Origin: Vibrio hippocampi
Lineage (GTDB): Bacteria; Pseudomonadota; Gammaproteobacteria; Enterobacterales; Vibrionaceae
NCBI RefSeq assembly: GCF_921292975.1
Contig: NZ_CAKLCM010000001.1
Location: forward strand, 310,001-374,000
Direction: 5' to 3'
Length of the DNA: 64,000 nucleotides
Positions within the stretch are counted from its first letter, which is position 1, and every line of letters begins with the position of its first letter. Below, piece after piece: positions 1-11,476 of the stretch. The notes beneath the pieces were generated by a model. It was not told the DNA's origin. It did no database searches and worked only from the letters and a program-made list of their open reading frames with translations. Position numbers and translations under genes: made by a program.

Positions 1-251
1 ATTCGGCAACTTATCATTTTATCAGAACCTTAGTGATTATGTCGTTTCGTTGTCGCATCACTAAGGACTGAATACAAATATAGCGTCGAACCCAATTAGG
101 TGACGGAATTTCTGCCTAGAGTAACTTGGGCTGAGAGTCTATTTTCTCTATTGGGTACACGAGTTAAAATGAAGTAATATCGATAGAATGATGATTGGCT
201 AACGTGTTGCTTTGTATGCTAATTGTCATAAAATCACCCAGAGAAAATATA
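1..251. other. left-edge non-coding stretch before tsaE
   Basis: No convincing gene is present. One plus-strand frame is open from the window edge to a TAA at 62-64 and could be the last 20 codons of a gene outside the window, but I do not recognise the residues. A perfect 10-bp inverted repeat, CCTTAGTGAT (28-37) and ATCACTAAGG (57-66), spans that stop codon. It has no following T-run, so it is not a classical terminator. The nnr gene that precedes tsaE in many gammaproteobacteria is not directly upstream. Confidence 0.4.
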
Positions 252-716
252 ATGAGTACTAAAAAATTCGCCCTAAAGGATGAATCGGAAACGATTTTAA
301 TTGGAACTAAACTTGCCGCTCTTTGCTCAAAACAGACAACGATCTATTTGCATGGTGACCTAGGAGCGGGAAAAACCACATTTAGTCGTGGGTTTATCCA
401 GAGCATGGGTCATGCAGGCAATGTGAAAAGTCCAACTTATACACTGGTAGAGCCGTATCAACTTGCTCTGTGGAATGTTTATCACTTTGACCTTTATCGT
501 TTGGGCGATCCGGAAGAACTCGAATTTATGGGTATTCGTGACTATTTTTCTGATGATGCGATATGTCTGGTAGAGTGGCCTGAGAAAGGGCAAGGCTTAT
601 TACCTGAAGCAGATTTAGATATTGAACTTAAGTATGCGGACAACGCGAGAGAAATCGTGTTAACTGCCAATAATGAATATGGAAATAGGCTAGTCAGTCA
701 ATTGGAGCTAAATTGA
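252..716 (+). CDS. tsaE: tRNA threonylcarbamoyladenosine biosynthesis ATPase TsaE
   Basis: TsaE is the ATPase that works with TsaB and TsaD to attach threonylcarbamoyl to A37 of tRNAs reading ANN codons, in the cytoplasm. The 154-residue product has the Walker A motif GDLGAGKTT at residues 35-43 and the family motifs SPTYTL and HFDLYR. The ATG at 252 was chosen over an in-frame ATG 19 codons upstream because MSTKKF matches the family N-terminus and the upstream codons look unrelated. It is the first gene of the tsaE-amiB-mutL-miaA-hfq-hflXKC superoperon. Its TGA stop overlaps the next start by three bases. Confidence 0.95.
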   Translation: MSTKKFALKDESETILIGTKLAALCSKQTTIYLHGDLGAGKTTFSRGFIQSMGHAGNVKSPTYTLVEPYQLALWNVYHFDLYRLGDPEELEFMGIRDYFSDDAICLVEWPEKGQGLLPEADLDIELKYADNAREIVLTANNEYGNRLVSQLELN

Positions 717-2425
717 TTCAGAGTTTGGTCAACAACCTCATTCGTGTTGTGTTGTTATGTATAAGTTTTTTACCGGTCGTTGTGTTCGCTAATGCATTGG
801 AAGGGGTGAGGGTTTGGCCGTCACCTGATGAAACACGAGTGGTGATCGATCTAAAGTCTGAAGCAGACTTTAGTTACTTCTCATTGTCGGAACCTCATCG
901 AATCGTTATCGACCTGAAGAAGACTTCAATCAACACCAAATTGCCGATATCGGTAACCAAGAGCCCGGTATTGGGCAAAATTCGCAAAAGTTCACCGCCT
1001 GAAAAGTCGACCTCCCGACTCGTGTTTGAGCTTAAGCAATCTGTCACGCCTAATATCTTTAAGTTGAGCCCGACTCCGGGCGGTCAATATGGTCATCGCT
1101 TGGTGGTGGACTTACCCCATACAAAAGTGACGACAGCAGCTCCTTCCGCACCTCAAAGTGATACTAAAGTTAGCAAAGACGCTTCTCAGCTATTGGGCAA
1201 CGCTGATATCGTCGTGGCGATTGATGCGGGTCATGGTGGAGAAGATCCTGGCTCTATTGGTCCGACTCGGAAATACGAAAAGCATGTGACCTTGAGTGTT
1301 TCTAAGAAGTTGGCAGCGCAACTCAATGCGATTCCAGGAATGAAAGCCGTTATGACTAGGCGCGGTGACTACTTTGTTAACCTAAACCGTCGTTCTGAAA
1401 TTGCACGAAAGAATAAAGCGCATTTGTTGGTGTCGGTCCACGCCGATGCATTTACCACGCCTCAGCCTCGAGGTGCTTCGGTCTTCGTCCTCAATACTAA
1501 GCGAGCCAATACCGAGATCGCCCGCTGGGTCGAGAACCACGAGAAGCAATCTGAACTGCTCGGGGGAGCGGGTCAAGTACTGGCAAAGAACAATAACGAC
1601 CGAAATGTAAGCCAGACACTGCTTGATTTGCAGTTTAGCCACTCTCAGAAAGAGGGCTATAAAGTTGCAAGCAAGATATTAAAAGAGATGGGCAAGGTCG
1701 CTCGTTTACATAAGAAAGAGCCAGTGAATGCGAGCCTCGCGGTGTTAAAATCGCCAGATATTCCCTCTGTTCTGGTTGAGACGGGCTTTATTTCTAATCC
1801 AGCAGAAGAGAAATTGCTGACCACAAGAAGCCATCAAGACAAGTTAGCAAGAGCCTTGGCAAAGGCCATTGTTCAGTACTTTGAAGCCAATCCACCGGAA
1901 GGCACTTTGTTTGCCAATCGCGGAAAACAGATCAAGCACTCTGTAAAACGTGGGGAGTCACTGTCAATCATTGCCCAGAAGTATGGTTCTTCAGTTTCGG
2001 CAATTAAATCCGCCAACAAGCTGAAAAGTTCTTCCCTGGCCATTGGTCAGGTATTAGTCATACCGGGAGCCGGCGCACCGATAGTTGTTAGCTCAAAAGT
2101 GAATACGGTGGAAACCAAAGAGATCACCCATACGGTTGTCAAAGGCGATTATCTCGGAAAGATTGCCAGCAAATATAAGGTGCCGGTGTCGGACATCAAA
2201 CGGGAAAATAATCTCCGCTCAGACGTGTTAAAACTGGGGCAAAAACTGAAGATTACCGTCAGTCTCAAAGATCTTCCGGTTCGCAAGCACACAGTCAAGC
2301 GTGGAGAGTATCTAGGCAAGATTGCGTCTCAATATGGTGTGCCAATTCAGAGCATTAGAACGGCGAACAAACTCCGTTCAGATTCATTGGCGGTGGGTCA
2401 GGTTCTGGTCATTCCTAATAAATAA
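713..2425 (+). CDS. amiB: N-acetylmuramoyl-L-alanine amidase AmiB
   Basis: AmiB is a periplasmic zinc amidase that cuts septal peptidoglycan so daughter cells can separate. Seen in the 570 residues: a signal peptide (about 1-28, ending FANA), an AMIN domain (about 30-135), an Amidase_3 domain (about 166-390) and three C-terminal LysM repeats beginning near residues 408, 472 and 525. Likely zinc ligands are H174 (DAGHGG), E189 and H243 (SVHAD), with E357 (VETGF) as the catalytic glutamate. Translation starts at a TTG that overlaps the tsaE stop, so the two genes are probably translationally coupled. E. coli AmiB lacks LysM repeats, while vibrio AmiB carries them. Confidence 0.95.
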   Translation: MIQSLVNNLIRVVLLCISFLPVVVFANALEGVRVWPSPDETRVVIDLKSEADFSYFSLSEPHRIVIDLKKTSINTKLPISVTKSPVLGKIRKSSPPEKSTSRLVFELKQSVTPNIFKLSPTPGGQYGHRLVVDLPHTKVTTAAPSAPQSDTKVSKDASQLLGNADIVVAIDAGHGGEDPGSIGPTRKYEKHVTLSVSKKLAAQLNAIPGMKAVMTRRGDYFVNLNRRSEIARKNKAHLLVSVHADAFTTPQPRGASVFVLNTKRANTEIARWVENHEKQSELLGGAGQVLAKNNNDRNVSQTLLDLQFSHSQKEGYKVASKILKEMGKVARLHKKEPVNASLAVLKSPDIPSVLVETGFISNPAEEKLLTTRSHQDKLARALAKAIVQYFEANPPEGTLFANRGKQIKHSVKRGESLSIIAQKYGSSVSAIKSANKLKSSSLAIGQVLVIPGAGAPIVVSSKVNTVETKEITHTVVKGDYLGKIASKYKVPVSDIKRENNLRSDVLKLGQKLKITVSLKDLPVRKHTVKRGEYLGKIASQYGVPIQSIRTANKLRSDSLAVGQVLVIPNK

Positions 2426-2448
2426 CCAATCACAGTTGGAGTGAATCA

Positions 2449-4491
2449 ATGACGATCAAAATCTTACCAGCTCGATTAGCTAACCAGATCGCTGCTGGTG
2501 AGGTCGTAGAGCGTCCTGCTTCAGTGGTCAAAGAGCTTGTCGAGAATAGCCTAGATTCTGGGGCAACTCGTATCGATATTGATATCGATAAGGGTGGTGC
2601 CAAGCTGATAAGGGTACGAGACAATGGCAAAGGGATCGTCAAAGACGAGTTGGAGCTTGCTCTTAGCCGTCACGCCACCTCAAAAATTCATACCCTAGAT
2701 GACCTAGAGGCTATCATGAGCCTCGGTTTTCGTGGTGAGGCATTGGCAAGTATTAGCTCGGTAGCACGGTTAACGCTAACCTCTCGACCTGCGGCTCAGG
2801 AGCAGGCATGGAGTGCTTACGCCGAAGGACGTGATATGTCGGTAAAGCTCAAACCCGCTGCGCATCCCATTGGCACCACAGTCGAAGTGTTGGACCTGTT
2901 TTTTAACACTCCCGCTCGTCGTAAGTTTCTTCGAACCGATAAAACCGAATTTACCCATATTGACGAGTTGCTAAAGCGTATTGCTTTAAGCCGTTTTGAT
3001 GTCTCGATTAACCTGAAGCACAACGGTAAATTAGTTCGCCAATACCGAGCCGCAAAAACCGAAATACAGGCAGAGAAACGAATTGCCTCTGTGTGTGGCG
3101 CACCATTTGTGCGAAATATGCTGCGAATTGAGTTAGAGCATCAAGGACTCACACTTTCCGGTTGGATTACGACTCCAGAGGGGGCAAGACCTCAAAGCGA
3201 CTTGCAATACTGCTATGTCAATGGTCGCATGATGAGAGATAAGCTTATCAATCATGCCATCCGTCAGAGTTATGAGTCGAGTTTAGCGCCGGATCAGTAT
3301 GCGGCATATGTGTTGTTTATTGAAATCGATGCTCATCAAGTGGATGTCAATGTCCACCCAGCAAAACATGAAGTTCGTTTCCATCAAGCGCGCCTGGTCC
3401 ATGACTTTATCTATCAAGCATTAAGTAGTGCATTGTCTCAAGCATCGGCAATTGAAGCGCCAGAAGTCACTCAGTCAGCCTATCATATTGAAGAGCCAAA
3501 ACTGGGCGCTGTCTCGCCGCAAACGGTAGCGGCAGAGGAAACAAAAGACACTTTGGCTGAGAGAGAATGGTCAGAAACGTCCTCCTCTTCGGTTTCGCCA
3601 AGTGTTCTAGAGGCGGTTGAAAATATCCCTGCTTATCCTGGTAGAACGGATTACGCGAAACCAGCGGCAAAAGAGGCGAACCGTGATTCTTCTCATCAAT
3701 CCACGAGTCCGACGGATTATGGGCGACAAGGGTCAGAGTGGACAGCGACGAAAAATACAGGGTCTCAGCAGCGAAGTTCGCAACGTAAGCCGAATGAAAG
3801 CGGTCCATCATTAGAACAGTCGGCACTATATCAAGAACTCCTTAAAACGCCGGAAATTGAGAAACAATCACCGCGCCAACCTGAGCCATCTAACCGCCAG
3901 CAGAATGTGGTCGATTTACCTGCTATTACTCAGATAGGTAAGGCAGTGTCGATTGTCGCGCAGCGATTTGTGTTGGTACTGGACAAGCCGACCTCTGCGT
4001 GTGGTTTGGTGTCACTAGCGACGGCTGAACGCTATAAGTTATCGGCACAATTAAATCCTCAACTGCAAACGCTAAAATCACAACCATTACTGGTCCCTTT
4101 GTCGCTTAAGGTGAATGCTGAGCAGATGCAGGCTTTAGAAACTTGCCAACAGAAGTTGTTACCGTTCGGTATTGATATCAAGAAAAGAAACAATGAAACC
4201 GTGATGGTGATGGGAGTTCCAGCTCCGTTGCGTCAACAGAATTTACAATTGTTAATTGATGAAATGCTGTCATACTTAGCGACCCAAAGTGAATCTGAAT
4301 TGTTTGCAAGTCAGCTAAACATTTGGCTGACAGACAAAGTTCTGCATACCCCAGCATCATACACCCTGTCTGAGGCGGTGCAGTTACTGGCGAATCTTGA
4401 GCAACTTTATAATGGCGATTTGCCACTTTCCGATACACAATTTGTGCGACCCGTTGATTTTTCTGCAACCTTAACAGCGTTTTTATTATGA
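2449..4491 (+). CDS. mutL: DNA mismatch repair protein MutL
   Basis: MutL is the matchmaker ATPase that links MutS mismatch recognition to MutH nicking and UvrD unwinding. The N-terminal GHKL ATPase domain is well preserved: E29 is the expected general base in [15 protein letters not shown], followed by RDNGKGI (about 57-63) and [10 protein letters not shown] (about 93-102). Residues about 350-480 form a low-complexity polar linker, and a C-terminal dimerisation domain follows. The DQHA endonuclease motif is absent, as in E. coli-type MutL used for methyl-directed repair. The gene overlaps miaA by four bases (ATGA). Confidence 0.97.
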   Translation: MTIKILPARLANQIAAGEVVERPASVVKELVENSLDSGATRIDIDIDKGGAKLIRVRDNGKGIVKDELELALSRHATSKIHTLDDLEAIMSLGFRGEALASISSVARLTLTSRPAAQEQAWSAYAEGRDMSVKLKPAAHPIGTTVEVLDLFFNTPARRKFLRTDKTEFTHIDELLKRIALSRFDVSINLKHNGKLVRQYRAAKTEIQAEKRIASVCGAPFVRNMLRIELEHQGLTLSGWITTPEGARPQSDLQYCYVNGRMMRDKLINHAIRQSYESSLAPDQYAAYVLFIEIDAHQVDVNVHPAKHEVRFHQARLVHDFIYQALSSALSQASAIEAPEVTQSAYHIEEPKLGAVSPQTVAAEETKDTLAEREWSETSSSSVSPSVLEAVENIPAYPGRTDYAKPAAKEANRDSSHQSTSPTDYGRQGSEWTATKNTGSQQRSSQRKPNESGPSLEQSALYQELLKTPEIEKQSPRQPEPSNRQQNVVDLPAITQIGKAVSIVAQRFVLVLDKPTSACGLVSLATAERYKLSAQLNPQLQTLKSQPLLVPLSLKVNAEQMQALETCQQKLLPFGIDIKKRNNETVMVMGVPAPLRQQNLQLLIDEMLSYLATQSESELFASQLNIWLTDKVLHTPASYTLSEAVQLLANLEQLYNGDLPLSDTQFVRPVDFSATLTAFLL

Positions 4492-5435
4492 ATGAACCAT
4501 TACCTTTAGTGATCTTTTTGATGGGGCCAACGGCTTCAGGAAAAACAGAGCTAGCTATCCGTTTGAGACAACAGTTCCCTGTAGAAATTATTAGTGTTGA
4601 CTCGGCGCTGATTTATAAGGGGATGGATATTGGAACCGCTAAGCCTGATGCAGAAGAGTTGCGCTTAGCGCCACATCGTTTGATCGACATTTTGGATCCT
4701 GCGGAGTCGTACTCTGCGGCGGACTTTCGTCGTGATGCACTAGCAGAAATCGCGAAAATACACGCTGAAGGCAAGATCCCTCTTCTTGTCGGTGGCACTA
4801 TGATGTATTTCAAAGCGCTGCTACAAGGTTTGTCGCCTTTACCGGCAGCCGATCCCACAATACGAGCACAGATTGAAGCGGAAGTGGCGGAAAAAGGTTG
4901 GCAGGCGCTGCATGATGAACTTTCTGCGATTGATCCTGTCTCAGCAAAGAGGATACATCCAAACGATCCTCAAAGGCTTTCACGAGCCATCGAGGTTTAT
5001 CGTATTTCGGGTAAATCCCTCACTGAGTTAACGGAAACTAAGGGAGAACCTCTGCCGTTTCGAGTCAAGCAGTTTGCCGTTGCACCTGAAGACCGTTCAG
5101 TATTGCACAAGCGTATTGAAGCAAGATTCGAGAAAATGGTGCAATCAGGCTTTGAAGAAGAGGTAAGAGCATTGTATGCTCGTGAGGATCTGCATTTAGA
5201 TCTTCCATCCATCCGTTGTGTGGGTTATCGACAGATGTGGGAATACTTGGATGGGCAAGGCACGTTAGAAGATGCAATTTATCGGGGCATCTGTGCCACC
5301 CGTCAATTGGCCAAACGTCAAATCACCTGGTTAAGGAGTTGGGATGATTTAGTTTGGTTGGATAGCGAACATATTGAGAATTCAACGAAAACTCTCTCAC
5401 AGGCCGTAGCATCTGAAGGCTTTAACTGTGTATAA
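4488..5435 (+). CDS. miaA: tRNA dimethylallyltransferase MiaA
   Basis: MiaA transfers a dimethylallyl group to N6 of A37 in tRNAs that read UNN codons. The 315-residue product has the P-loop GPTASGKT at residues 13-20, the [16 protein letters not shown] substrate-binding segment and a C-terminal part with [11 protein letters not shown]. The start overlaps the mutL stop (ATGA), the usual arrangement in this superoperon. A TATAAT hexamer overlaps its stop codon at 5431-5436 and may be part of a promoter serving hfq, as E. coli hfq also has promoters near the end of miaA. Confidence 0.97.
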   Translation: MNEPLPLVIFLMGPTASGKTELAIRLRQQFPVEIISVDSALIYKGMDIGTAKPDAEELRLAPHRLIDILDPAESYSAADFRRDALAEIAKIHAEGKIPLLVGGTMMYFKALLQGLSPLPAADPTIRAQIEAEVAEKGWQALHDELSAIDPVSAKRIHPNDPQRLSRAIEVYRISGKSLTELTETKGEPLPFRVKQFAVAPEDRSVLHKRIEARFEKMVQSGFEEEVRALYAREDLHLDLPSIRCVGYRQMWEYLDGQGTLEDAIYRGICATRQLAKRQITWLRSWDDLVWLDSEHIENSTKTLSQAVASEGFNCV

Positions 5436-5625
5436 TGTGTTCGCTTTTGCGTGTTTACTCCTAAAAAGGATCAGAGTTTTATTTTCAAAGTCCAGAGTTG
5501 ATCTATGATTATAAAACTGAGGGGTACATATTTGGTTTAGCTCAGATGCAAGGGCCGCAGCGACATTGCAGTGCGCCGATAGCTAAATAATTAAAACTAC
5601 AAATATTAATATAAGGAAAATAAAA
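5431..5625 (+). promoter_or_regulatory. hfq leader with candidate -10 and structured RNA
   Basis: A TATAAT at 5431-5436 overlaps the miaA stop, but no good -35 is visible. Further down, TTTAGCT (5536-5542) pairs perfectly with AGCTAAA (5581-5587), closing a GC-rich interior that can fold further (GGCCGCA with TGCGCC). The start is preceded by an AAGGAA Shine-Dalgarno. Hfq represses its own mRNA through its leader in E. coli. A similar role for this structure is inference. Confidence 0.4.
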
Positions 5626-5889
5626 ATGGCTAAGGGGCAATCTCTTCAAGACCCATTCCTAAATGCGCTTCGTCGTGAGCGTATTCCAGTTTCAATCTAC
5701 CTTGTGAACGGTATTAAACTTCAAGGTCAGATCGAGTCGTTTGATCAATTTGTGATCCTGTTGAAAAACACAGTAAACCAAATGGTATATAAGCATGCAA
5801 TTTCAACGGTAGTGCCAGCACGCGCAGTGAGTCATCACACTGGTGAACGCACAGGTAGTGACCGTCAACAAGAGAAATCAGACGATTAA
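5626..5889 (+). CDS. hfq: RNA chaperone Hfq
   Basis: Hfq is the hexameric Sm-like protein that pairs small RNAs with mRNAs, central in vibrios to the Qrr quorum-sensing RNAs and RyhB. The 87-residue product has the full Sm1 motif ([18 protein letters not shown]) and Sm2 motif (YKHAIST), with Q8, F42 and the YKH motif positioned as in E. coli. The C-terminal tail is only about 20 residues, much shorter than the E. coli tail, as usual in vibrios. It lies between miaA and hflX with a long structured leader of its own. Confidence 0.98.
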   Translation: MAKGQSLQDPFLNALRRERIPVSIYLVNGIKLQGQIESFDQFVILLKNTVNQMVYKHAISTVVPARAVSHHTGERTGSDRQQEKSDD

Positions 5890-5927
5890 TCACCATATAA
5901 ACCCAGAACTTAATAGGAGTTGAACGC

Positions 5928-7217
5928 TTGTTTGACCGTTATGAATCCGGTGAACAGGCTGTACTTGTTCATATCAACTTCACGCAGGAAGGTGAGTGGG
6001 AAGACCTGAGCGAATTTGAAATGCTGGTCTCTTCTGCTGGCGTTAATACTTTACAAGTAGTAACAGGAAGTCGGCAGTCCCCTCTCCCGAGATACTACGT
6101 TGGAGAAGGTAAAGCCCAAGAAATTGCGCAAGTTGTGCAGTTAACTGGCGCTGATATCGTGATTTTCAATCATTCCTTGTCTCCAGCTCAAGAGCGTAAC
6201 CTAGAAAGTCTATGCAAATGTCGAGTATTAGATCGTACTGGTCTGATCCTCGACATTTTTGCCCAAAGAGCGAGAACTTATGAGGGTAAATTGCAAGTAG
6301 AGCTTGCGCAATTGCGTCATATTTCAACTCGACTTATTCGTGGCTGGACTCACCTTGAGCGACAAAAAGGGGGGATCGGTCTGCGTGGTCCGGGTGAAAC
6401 TCAGTTAGAGACGGATAGACGACTTTTACGAGATCGAATTAAAGCGATCTTGCGTCGTTTAGAAAAAGTTGCCAAGCAGCGTGAACAAGGCAGGCGTGCG
6501 CGGAATAGAGCAGAAATACCGACGATTTCTCTGGTTGGTTATACCAACGCAGGAAAGTCGACACTGTTCAATAGAATCACAGAGGCGGGAGTGTATGCAG
6601 CAGACCAACTGTTTGCCACACTGGACCCGACTTTAAGAAAGATACAACTAGCGGATGTGGGACCGGCGATATTGGCTGATACCGTTGGATTTATTCGACA
6701 TCTACCTCATGATTTAGTGGCAGCATTTAAAGCGACCTTGCAAGAAACGCAAGAAGCTGACATTTTGTTACATGTTGTTGATGCCAGTGATGAACGTTTT
6801 CGTGAGAATATTCAAGCCGTTCATGATGTGCTAGAAGAAATCGAGGCGATCGAAGTTCCGTCTTTGGTCGTAATGAACAAAATAGACAATCTGGAAGGCC
6901 AACGTCCACGCATTGAGCGTGATGATGAAGGGCTTCCGAGAGCCGTATGGGTCTCGGCCATGGAAGGTCAGGGCATCGAGCTTCTATTTGAAGCCTTAAC
7001 CGAGCGGCTAGCAAGCCAAATGGTTCAATATCAATTGCGAATTCCACCTCAGTATCAAGGGCGTTTTCGCAGTGTGTTTTATCAAATGAACTGTATTCAA
7101 AGTGAAGAATATGATTCAGATGGTAACTTATTGATTGATATTCGGATGCAGCAAACAGATTGGTCTAGACTTGATAAAAGAGAAGGGGCAGTTTTGAGTG
7201 ACTTTATCGTTACTTAA
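5928..7217 (+). CDS. hflX: ribosome-dissociating GTPase HflX
   Basis: HflX is an Obg-class GTPase that splits stalled 70S ribosomes after heat or antibiotic stress. The 429-residue product has the N-terminal HflX domain, a coiled linker with the GPGETQLETDRR motif (about 154-165), the G1 motif GYTNAGKST at 204-212, DTVGF (G3) and NKID (G4). The start is TTG at 5928, preceded by TAGGAG at 5914-5919. No better ATG lies in frame nearby, and FDRYESGEQAVLVH is the conserved N-terminus. It is upstream of hflKC as in E. coli. Confidence 0.96.
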   Translation: MFDRYESGEQAVLVHINFTQEGEWEDLSEFEMLVSSAGVNTLQVVTGSRQSPLPRYYVGEGKAQEIAQVVQLTGADIVIFNHSLSPAQERNLESLCKCRVLDRTGLILDIFAQRARTYEGKLQVELAQLRHISTRLIRGWTHLERQKGGIGLRGPGETQLETDRRLLRDRIKAILRRLEKVAKQREQGRRARNRAEIPTISLVGYTNAGKSTLFNRITEAGVYAADQLFATLDPTLRKIQLADVGPAILADTVGFIRHLPHDLVAAFKATLQETQEADILLHVVDASDERFRENIQAVHDVLEEIEAIEVPSLVVMNKIDNLEGQRPRIERDDEGLPRAVWVSAMEGQGIELLFEALTERLASQMVQYQLRIPPQYQGRFRSVFYQMNCIQSEEYDSDGNLLIDIRMQQTDWSRLDKREGAVLSDFIVT

Positions 7218-7262
7218 AGGACTGCTACAGTATAACGTCATATTAAATGATGGAGCTTCCAA

Positions 7263-8459
7263 ATGGCGTGGAATGAGCCTGGTAATAATAATGGAAACAA
7301 TGGCCGCGATAATGACCCTTGGGGCAATAACAATCGTGGCGGTCGCAATTCAGGCGGCCGAGAACAAGGTCCGCCCGATCTAGATGAAGTTTTTAACAAG
7401 CTAAGTCAAAAACTGGGTGGTAAGTTTGGTAATCGCAGTGGAGGCAGCAAACGCTCTGGTGGCGGAGGCGGTTTTCTTGCTCTTATGGCAGTCGTTATTT
7501 TGGGTTTCGCTTGGTTTGTATCAGGCTTTTACACCATTAGCGAAGCCGAGCGAGGTGTTGTGCTGCGTTTAGGTAAGTTTGACCGTATTGTCGGACCTGG
7601 TCTGAACTGGCGTCCAACGTTCATCGACGAGTATCAAGCTGTTAACGTGCAAGCGATTCGCTCTCTTCGAGCATCAGGTACCATGTTAACTAAAGACGAA
7701 AACGTCGTAACGGTAGCAATGGATGTGCAATACCGCGTATCGGATCCCTATAAGTATCTGTATGTGGTAACTAACGCTGACGACAGCTTGAGCCAAGCAA
7801 CAGACTCTGCGTTGCGTGCGGTGATTGGTGACTCGCTAATGGATAGTATCCTAACCAGTGGTCGTCAATTGATTCGTCAAAGCACTCAAGAAACCTTGAA
7901 TGAGATTATCGACAACTATGACATGGGTCTATCGATTGTCGATGTGAACTTCCAGTCTGCGCGTCCGCCAGAGCAAGTAAAAGATGCATTTGATGATGCT
8001 ATTGCAGCTCGAGAGGATGAGGAGCGTTATGTTCGTGAAGCGGAAGCTTATAAGAACGAAATTACGCCTAAAGCAACGGGTCGTGCTGAAAGACTGAAGA
8101 AAGAAGCACAAGGTTACTCTGAGCGCATCACTAACGAAGCGCTCGGTCAAGTAGCGCAGTTTGAGAAGCTGTTACCAGAATATCAAGCGGCTCCTGAAGT
8201 CACGCGAAATCGTCTTTACCTAGATACGATGGAAGAAGTGTACTCAGCGACGTCAAAAGTGCTGATCGATTCTGAATCCAGTGGCAACTTACTGTATCTG
8301 CCTATCGATAAGTTAGCGGGTCAAGAAGGAAGCAAAACTAACCGTAAGCCTCAAGAAACTTCAGTCTATGAAGAGATCCAGCTTGATGCTCCGATAGTTG
8401 ATTCCTCGTCGAGCAACAGTTCGACTCGCAATAACACGACACGTCAAGGGAGATACTAA
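7263..8459 (+). CDS. hflK: FtsH protease modulator HflK
   Basis: HflK is a membrane-anchored SPFH/prohibitin-family protein. With HflC it forms the large cage around the FtsH protease and controls access of membrane-protein substrates. The 398 residues start with a Gly/Asn/Arg-rich cytoplasmic tail (1-75), then one transmembrane segment (about 76-98) and the SPFH domain with a long coiled region (about 250-320). The C-terminus is Ser/Thr/Asn-rich and disordered. GGAG precedes the ATG. The gene is two bases from hflC, so expression is coupled. Confidence 0.96.
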   Translation: MAWNEPGNNNGNNGRDNDPWGNNNRGGRNSGGREQGPPDLDEVFNKLSQKLGGKFGNRSGGSKRSGGGGGFLALMAVVILGFAWFVSGFYTISEAERGVVLRLGKFDRIVGPGLNWRPTFIDEYQAVNVQAIRSLRASGTMLTKDENVVTVAMDVQYRVSDPYKYLYVVTNADDSLSQATDSALRAVIGDSLMDSILTSGRQLIRQSTQETLNEIIDNYDMGLSIVDVNFQSARPPEQVKDAFDDAIAAREDEERYVREAEAYKNEITPKATGRAERLKKEAQGYSERITNEALGQVAQFEKLLPEYQAAPEVTRNRLYLDTMEEVYSATSKVLIDSESSGNLLYLPIDKLAGQEGSKTNRKPQETSVYEEIQLDAPIVDSSSSNSSTRNNTTRQGRY

Positions 8460-8461
8460 TC

Positions 8462-9445
8462 ATGCGTAAATTGGCAATACCTGTTATCGTCATTGCACTT
8501 GCATTGATGCTTATGTCTCTGTTCGTGATCCCTGAAAACGAGCGTGGCATTGTGATTCGATTTGGTCGAGTACTTAAAGACAATACGGAAACGGATATGT
8601 CTCGTATTTACGGACCGGGTCTGCACTTTAAGATGCCTCTGTTTGACCGTGTGCAAACATTGGATGCGCGTATTCAAACAATGGATGGTCAAGGCGACCG
8701 TTTTGTAACGTCAGAGAAAAAAGACGTGATCATCAATACCTATGTTAAGTGGAAAATCGAAGATTTCGGTCAATACTACCTAGCAACAGGTGGCGGTAAT
8801 GCTTTGACTGCGCAGGCACTTTTAGAACGTAAAGTAACGGATGTTCTAAGGTCTGAAATTGGTTCAAGAGAGATCAAGCAGATTGTTTCTGGTCCACGCA
8901 ACAAGGATATCCTCCCTGATAGCGACAGTGACGAAGTGACGACTGAAGCGGCTAAGCAGGCTTTAGAGATCGATGGTGAGCGTGACAAGGTCCAGCTAAA
9001 CGTACTTCAAGATACTCAAGAAAGTGCTATGAAGGATTTGGGTGTGCGTGTGGTTGATTTCCGTATTAAGAAAATCAACCTACCTGATGAGATCAGTGAC
9101 TCTATCTATCGCCGTATGAGAGCAGAGCGTGAGTCAGTGGCTCGTAAGCACCGTTCTCAAGGTCGTGAAAAAGCGGAAGTTATTCGTGCACAAGCAGAGC
9201 TAGAAGTGGCTACCGTACTGGCAGAAGCGGATAAGACAGCTCGAGTGACTCGAGGTGAAGCGGATGCACAAGCAGCGAAAATTTATTCTGGTGCTTATAG
9301 CAAAGATCCTGAATTTTATAGCTTCTTGCGTTCTCTAGACGCTTATAAAACTTCATTCTCTGATAAGAGTGACATCTTAGTGCTAGATCCGAGCAGTGAC
9401 TTCTTCCGTTATATGAATGATGCGAACGGTCAAATGTCAAAATAA
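8462..9445 (+). CDS. hflC: FtsH protease modulator HflC
   Basis: HflC is the partner of HflK in the periplasm-facing FtsH regulatory complex. The 327-residue product has an N-terminal transmembrane anchor (about 4-23), the SPFH domain starting at VIPENERGIVIRFGR, and an Ala/Glu-rich coiled segment with the family pattern EKAEVIRAQAE near residues 235-250. It is the last gene of the superoperon. A perfect 14-bp palindrome (AACCTTTAAAGGTT, 9452-9465) and a strong terminator (9478-9508) follow. Confidence 0.96.
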   Translation: MRKLAIPVIVIALALMLMSLFVIPENERGIVIRFGRVLKDNTETDMSRIYGPGLHFKMPLFDRVQTLDARIQTMDGQGDRFVTSEKKDVIINTYVKWKIEDFGQYYLATGGGNALTAQALLERKVTDVLRSEIGSREIKQIVSGPRNKDILPDSDSDEVTTEAAKQALEIDGERDKVQLNVLQDTQESAMKDLGVRVVDFRIKKINLPDEISDSIYRRMRAERESVARKHRSQGREKAEVIRAQAELEVATVLAEADKTARVTRGEADAQAAKIYSGAYSKDPEFYSFLRSLDAYKTSFSDKSDILVLDPSSDFFRYMNDANGQMSK

Positions 9446-9477
9446 TACTTTAACCTTTAAAGGTTGATGGTAATGTC

Positions 9478-9508
9478 AAAGGGGCTTCTTGATGGAAGCC
9501 CCTTTTTT
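9478..9508 (+). terminator. intrinsic terminator after hflC
   Basis: AAAGGGGCTTC (9478-9488) pairs perfectly with GAAGCCCCTTT (9495-9505) around a short loop, followed by a run of T. It ends the tsaE-hflC superoperon. The small DUF2065 gene that follows is therefore probably expressed by read-through or by its own weak promoter. Confidence 0.9.
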
Positions 9509-9543
9509 ATGCTTGTGGTTTGTTTTAGTGAATGGAGAACATC

Positions 9544-9732
9544 ATGACGAATGCGTTATGGATAGCTTTTGGTTTAGTTTTAGTCGTAGAGGGGGTGGGA
9601 CCGCTGCTCGCACCGACTCAGTGGCAAAGTATGGTGATGAAATTGTCACAACAACCTTCAACTTCTTTGCGCCGTATGGGTGGATGTTTAGTCGTCGCGG
9701 GTTTAGTTATCGTGTATATGATGACACGTTAG
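9544..9732 (+). CDS. DUF2065 small membrane protein (YjeT family)
   Basis: The 62-residue product is built of two hydrophobic helices (about 3-24 and 46-60) joined by a short polar loop, as in the DUF2065/YjeT family found after hflC in many proteobacteria. The function is unknown. An ATG at 9532 is also in frame, but the ATG at 9544 has a GGAG Shine-Dalgarno at 9534-9537 and gives the conserved start MTNALW, so I chose it. The gene lies 36 bases past the hflC terminator and 205 bases before purA. Confidence 0.8.
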   Translation: MTNALWIAFGLVLVVEGVGPLLAPTQWQSMVMKLSQQPSTSLRRMGGCLVVAGLVIVYMMTR

Positions 9733-9904
9733 ATCATTTTTTTGGGGCTAGGAAGCTTGGTGCTTCCAAGTTGTTATAACGAAGGTGAATTAAAAAAAAC
9801 GGCGATAACCAAGGTTTGTTTTTGTTTTTAATAATTAGCAGCTTAGTCTCGAGGCATTCGTCGATGTTTAAAAAATGACTGCATGAATTCAAATTCGGTG
9901 CTAA

Positions 9905-11254
<1,350 letters not shown>

Positions 11255-11265
11255 TCCTAATCTTG

Positions 11266-11292
11266 AAAAAACCAGCTTCGGCTGGTTTTTTT
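11266..11292 (+). terminator. intrinsic terminator after purA
   Basis: ACCAGC (11271-11276), a TTCG tetraloop and GCTGGT (11281-11286) form a UUCG-capped hairpin flanked by an A-run and a T-run that extend the stem. It isolates motX from purA. Confidence 0.95.
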
Positions 11293-11378
11293 GTCTCTAT
11301 CATTCGTTAATCACAAAAAACACTCGGTAAGCTTATCGTGCCTATGGCAAAATATTGCCGTATTGCTGTTTTTTTGTC

Positions 11379-11405
11379 TAAAGCCCGGTATAAAGCTGCC
11401 GATAA
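11379..11405 (+). promoter_or_regulatory. sigma-28 (FliA) promoter of motX
   Basis: TAAAGCCC (11379-11386) and GCCGATAA (11398-11405) are separated by exactly 11 bases. The -10 element is a perfect match and the -35 element matches the first five bases of the FliA consensus TAAAGTTT-N11-GCCGATAA. It lies about 70 bases upstream of motX, a late flagellar gene, which fits. A small hairpin (11416-11440) falls within the predicted leader. Confidence 0.85.
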
Positions 11406-11476
11406 AAAAGAACAGTAAGTAAACCAGTGAGGTTTGCTTAATAGGCTTGTAATGAATGAGAAGAGGTGGTCGTACG

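Noticed and set aside
9489..9779. 96-codon plus-strand frame overlapping the DUF2065 gene
   Set aside because: It starts inside the hflC terminator and has no family resemblance; the DUF2065 frame explains the region.
11343..11360. TGGCAAAATATTGC upstream of motX as a sigma-54 promoter
   Set aside because: The GG to GC spacing is one base short, and a much better sigma-28 promoter lies just downstream.
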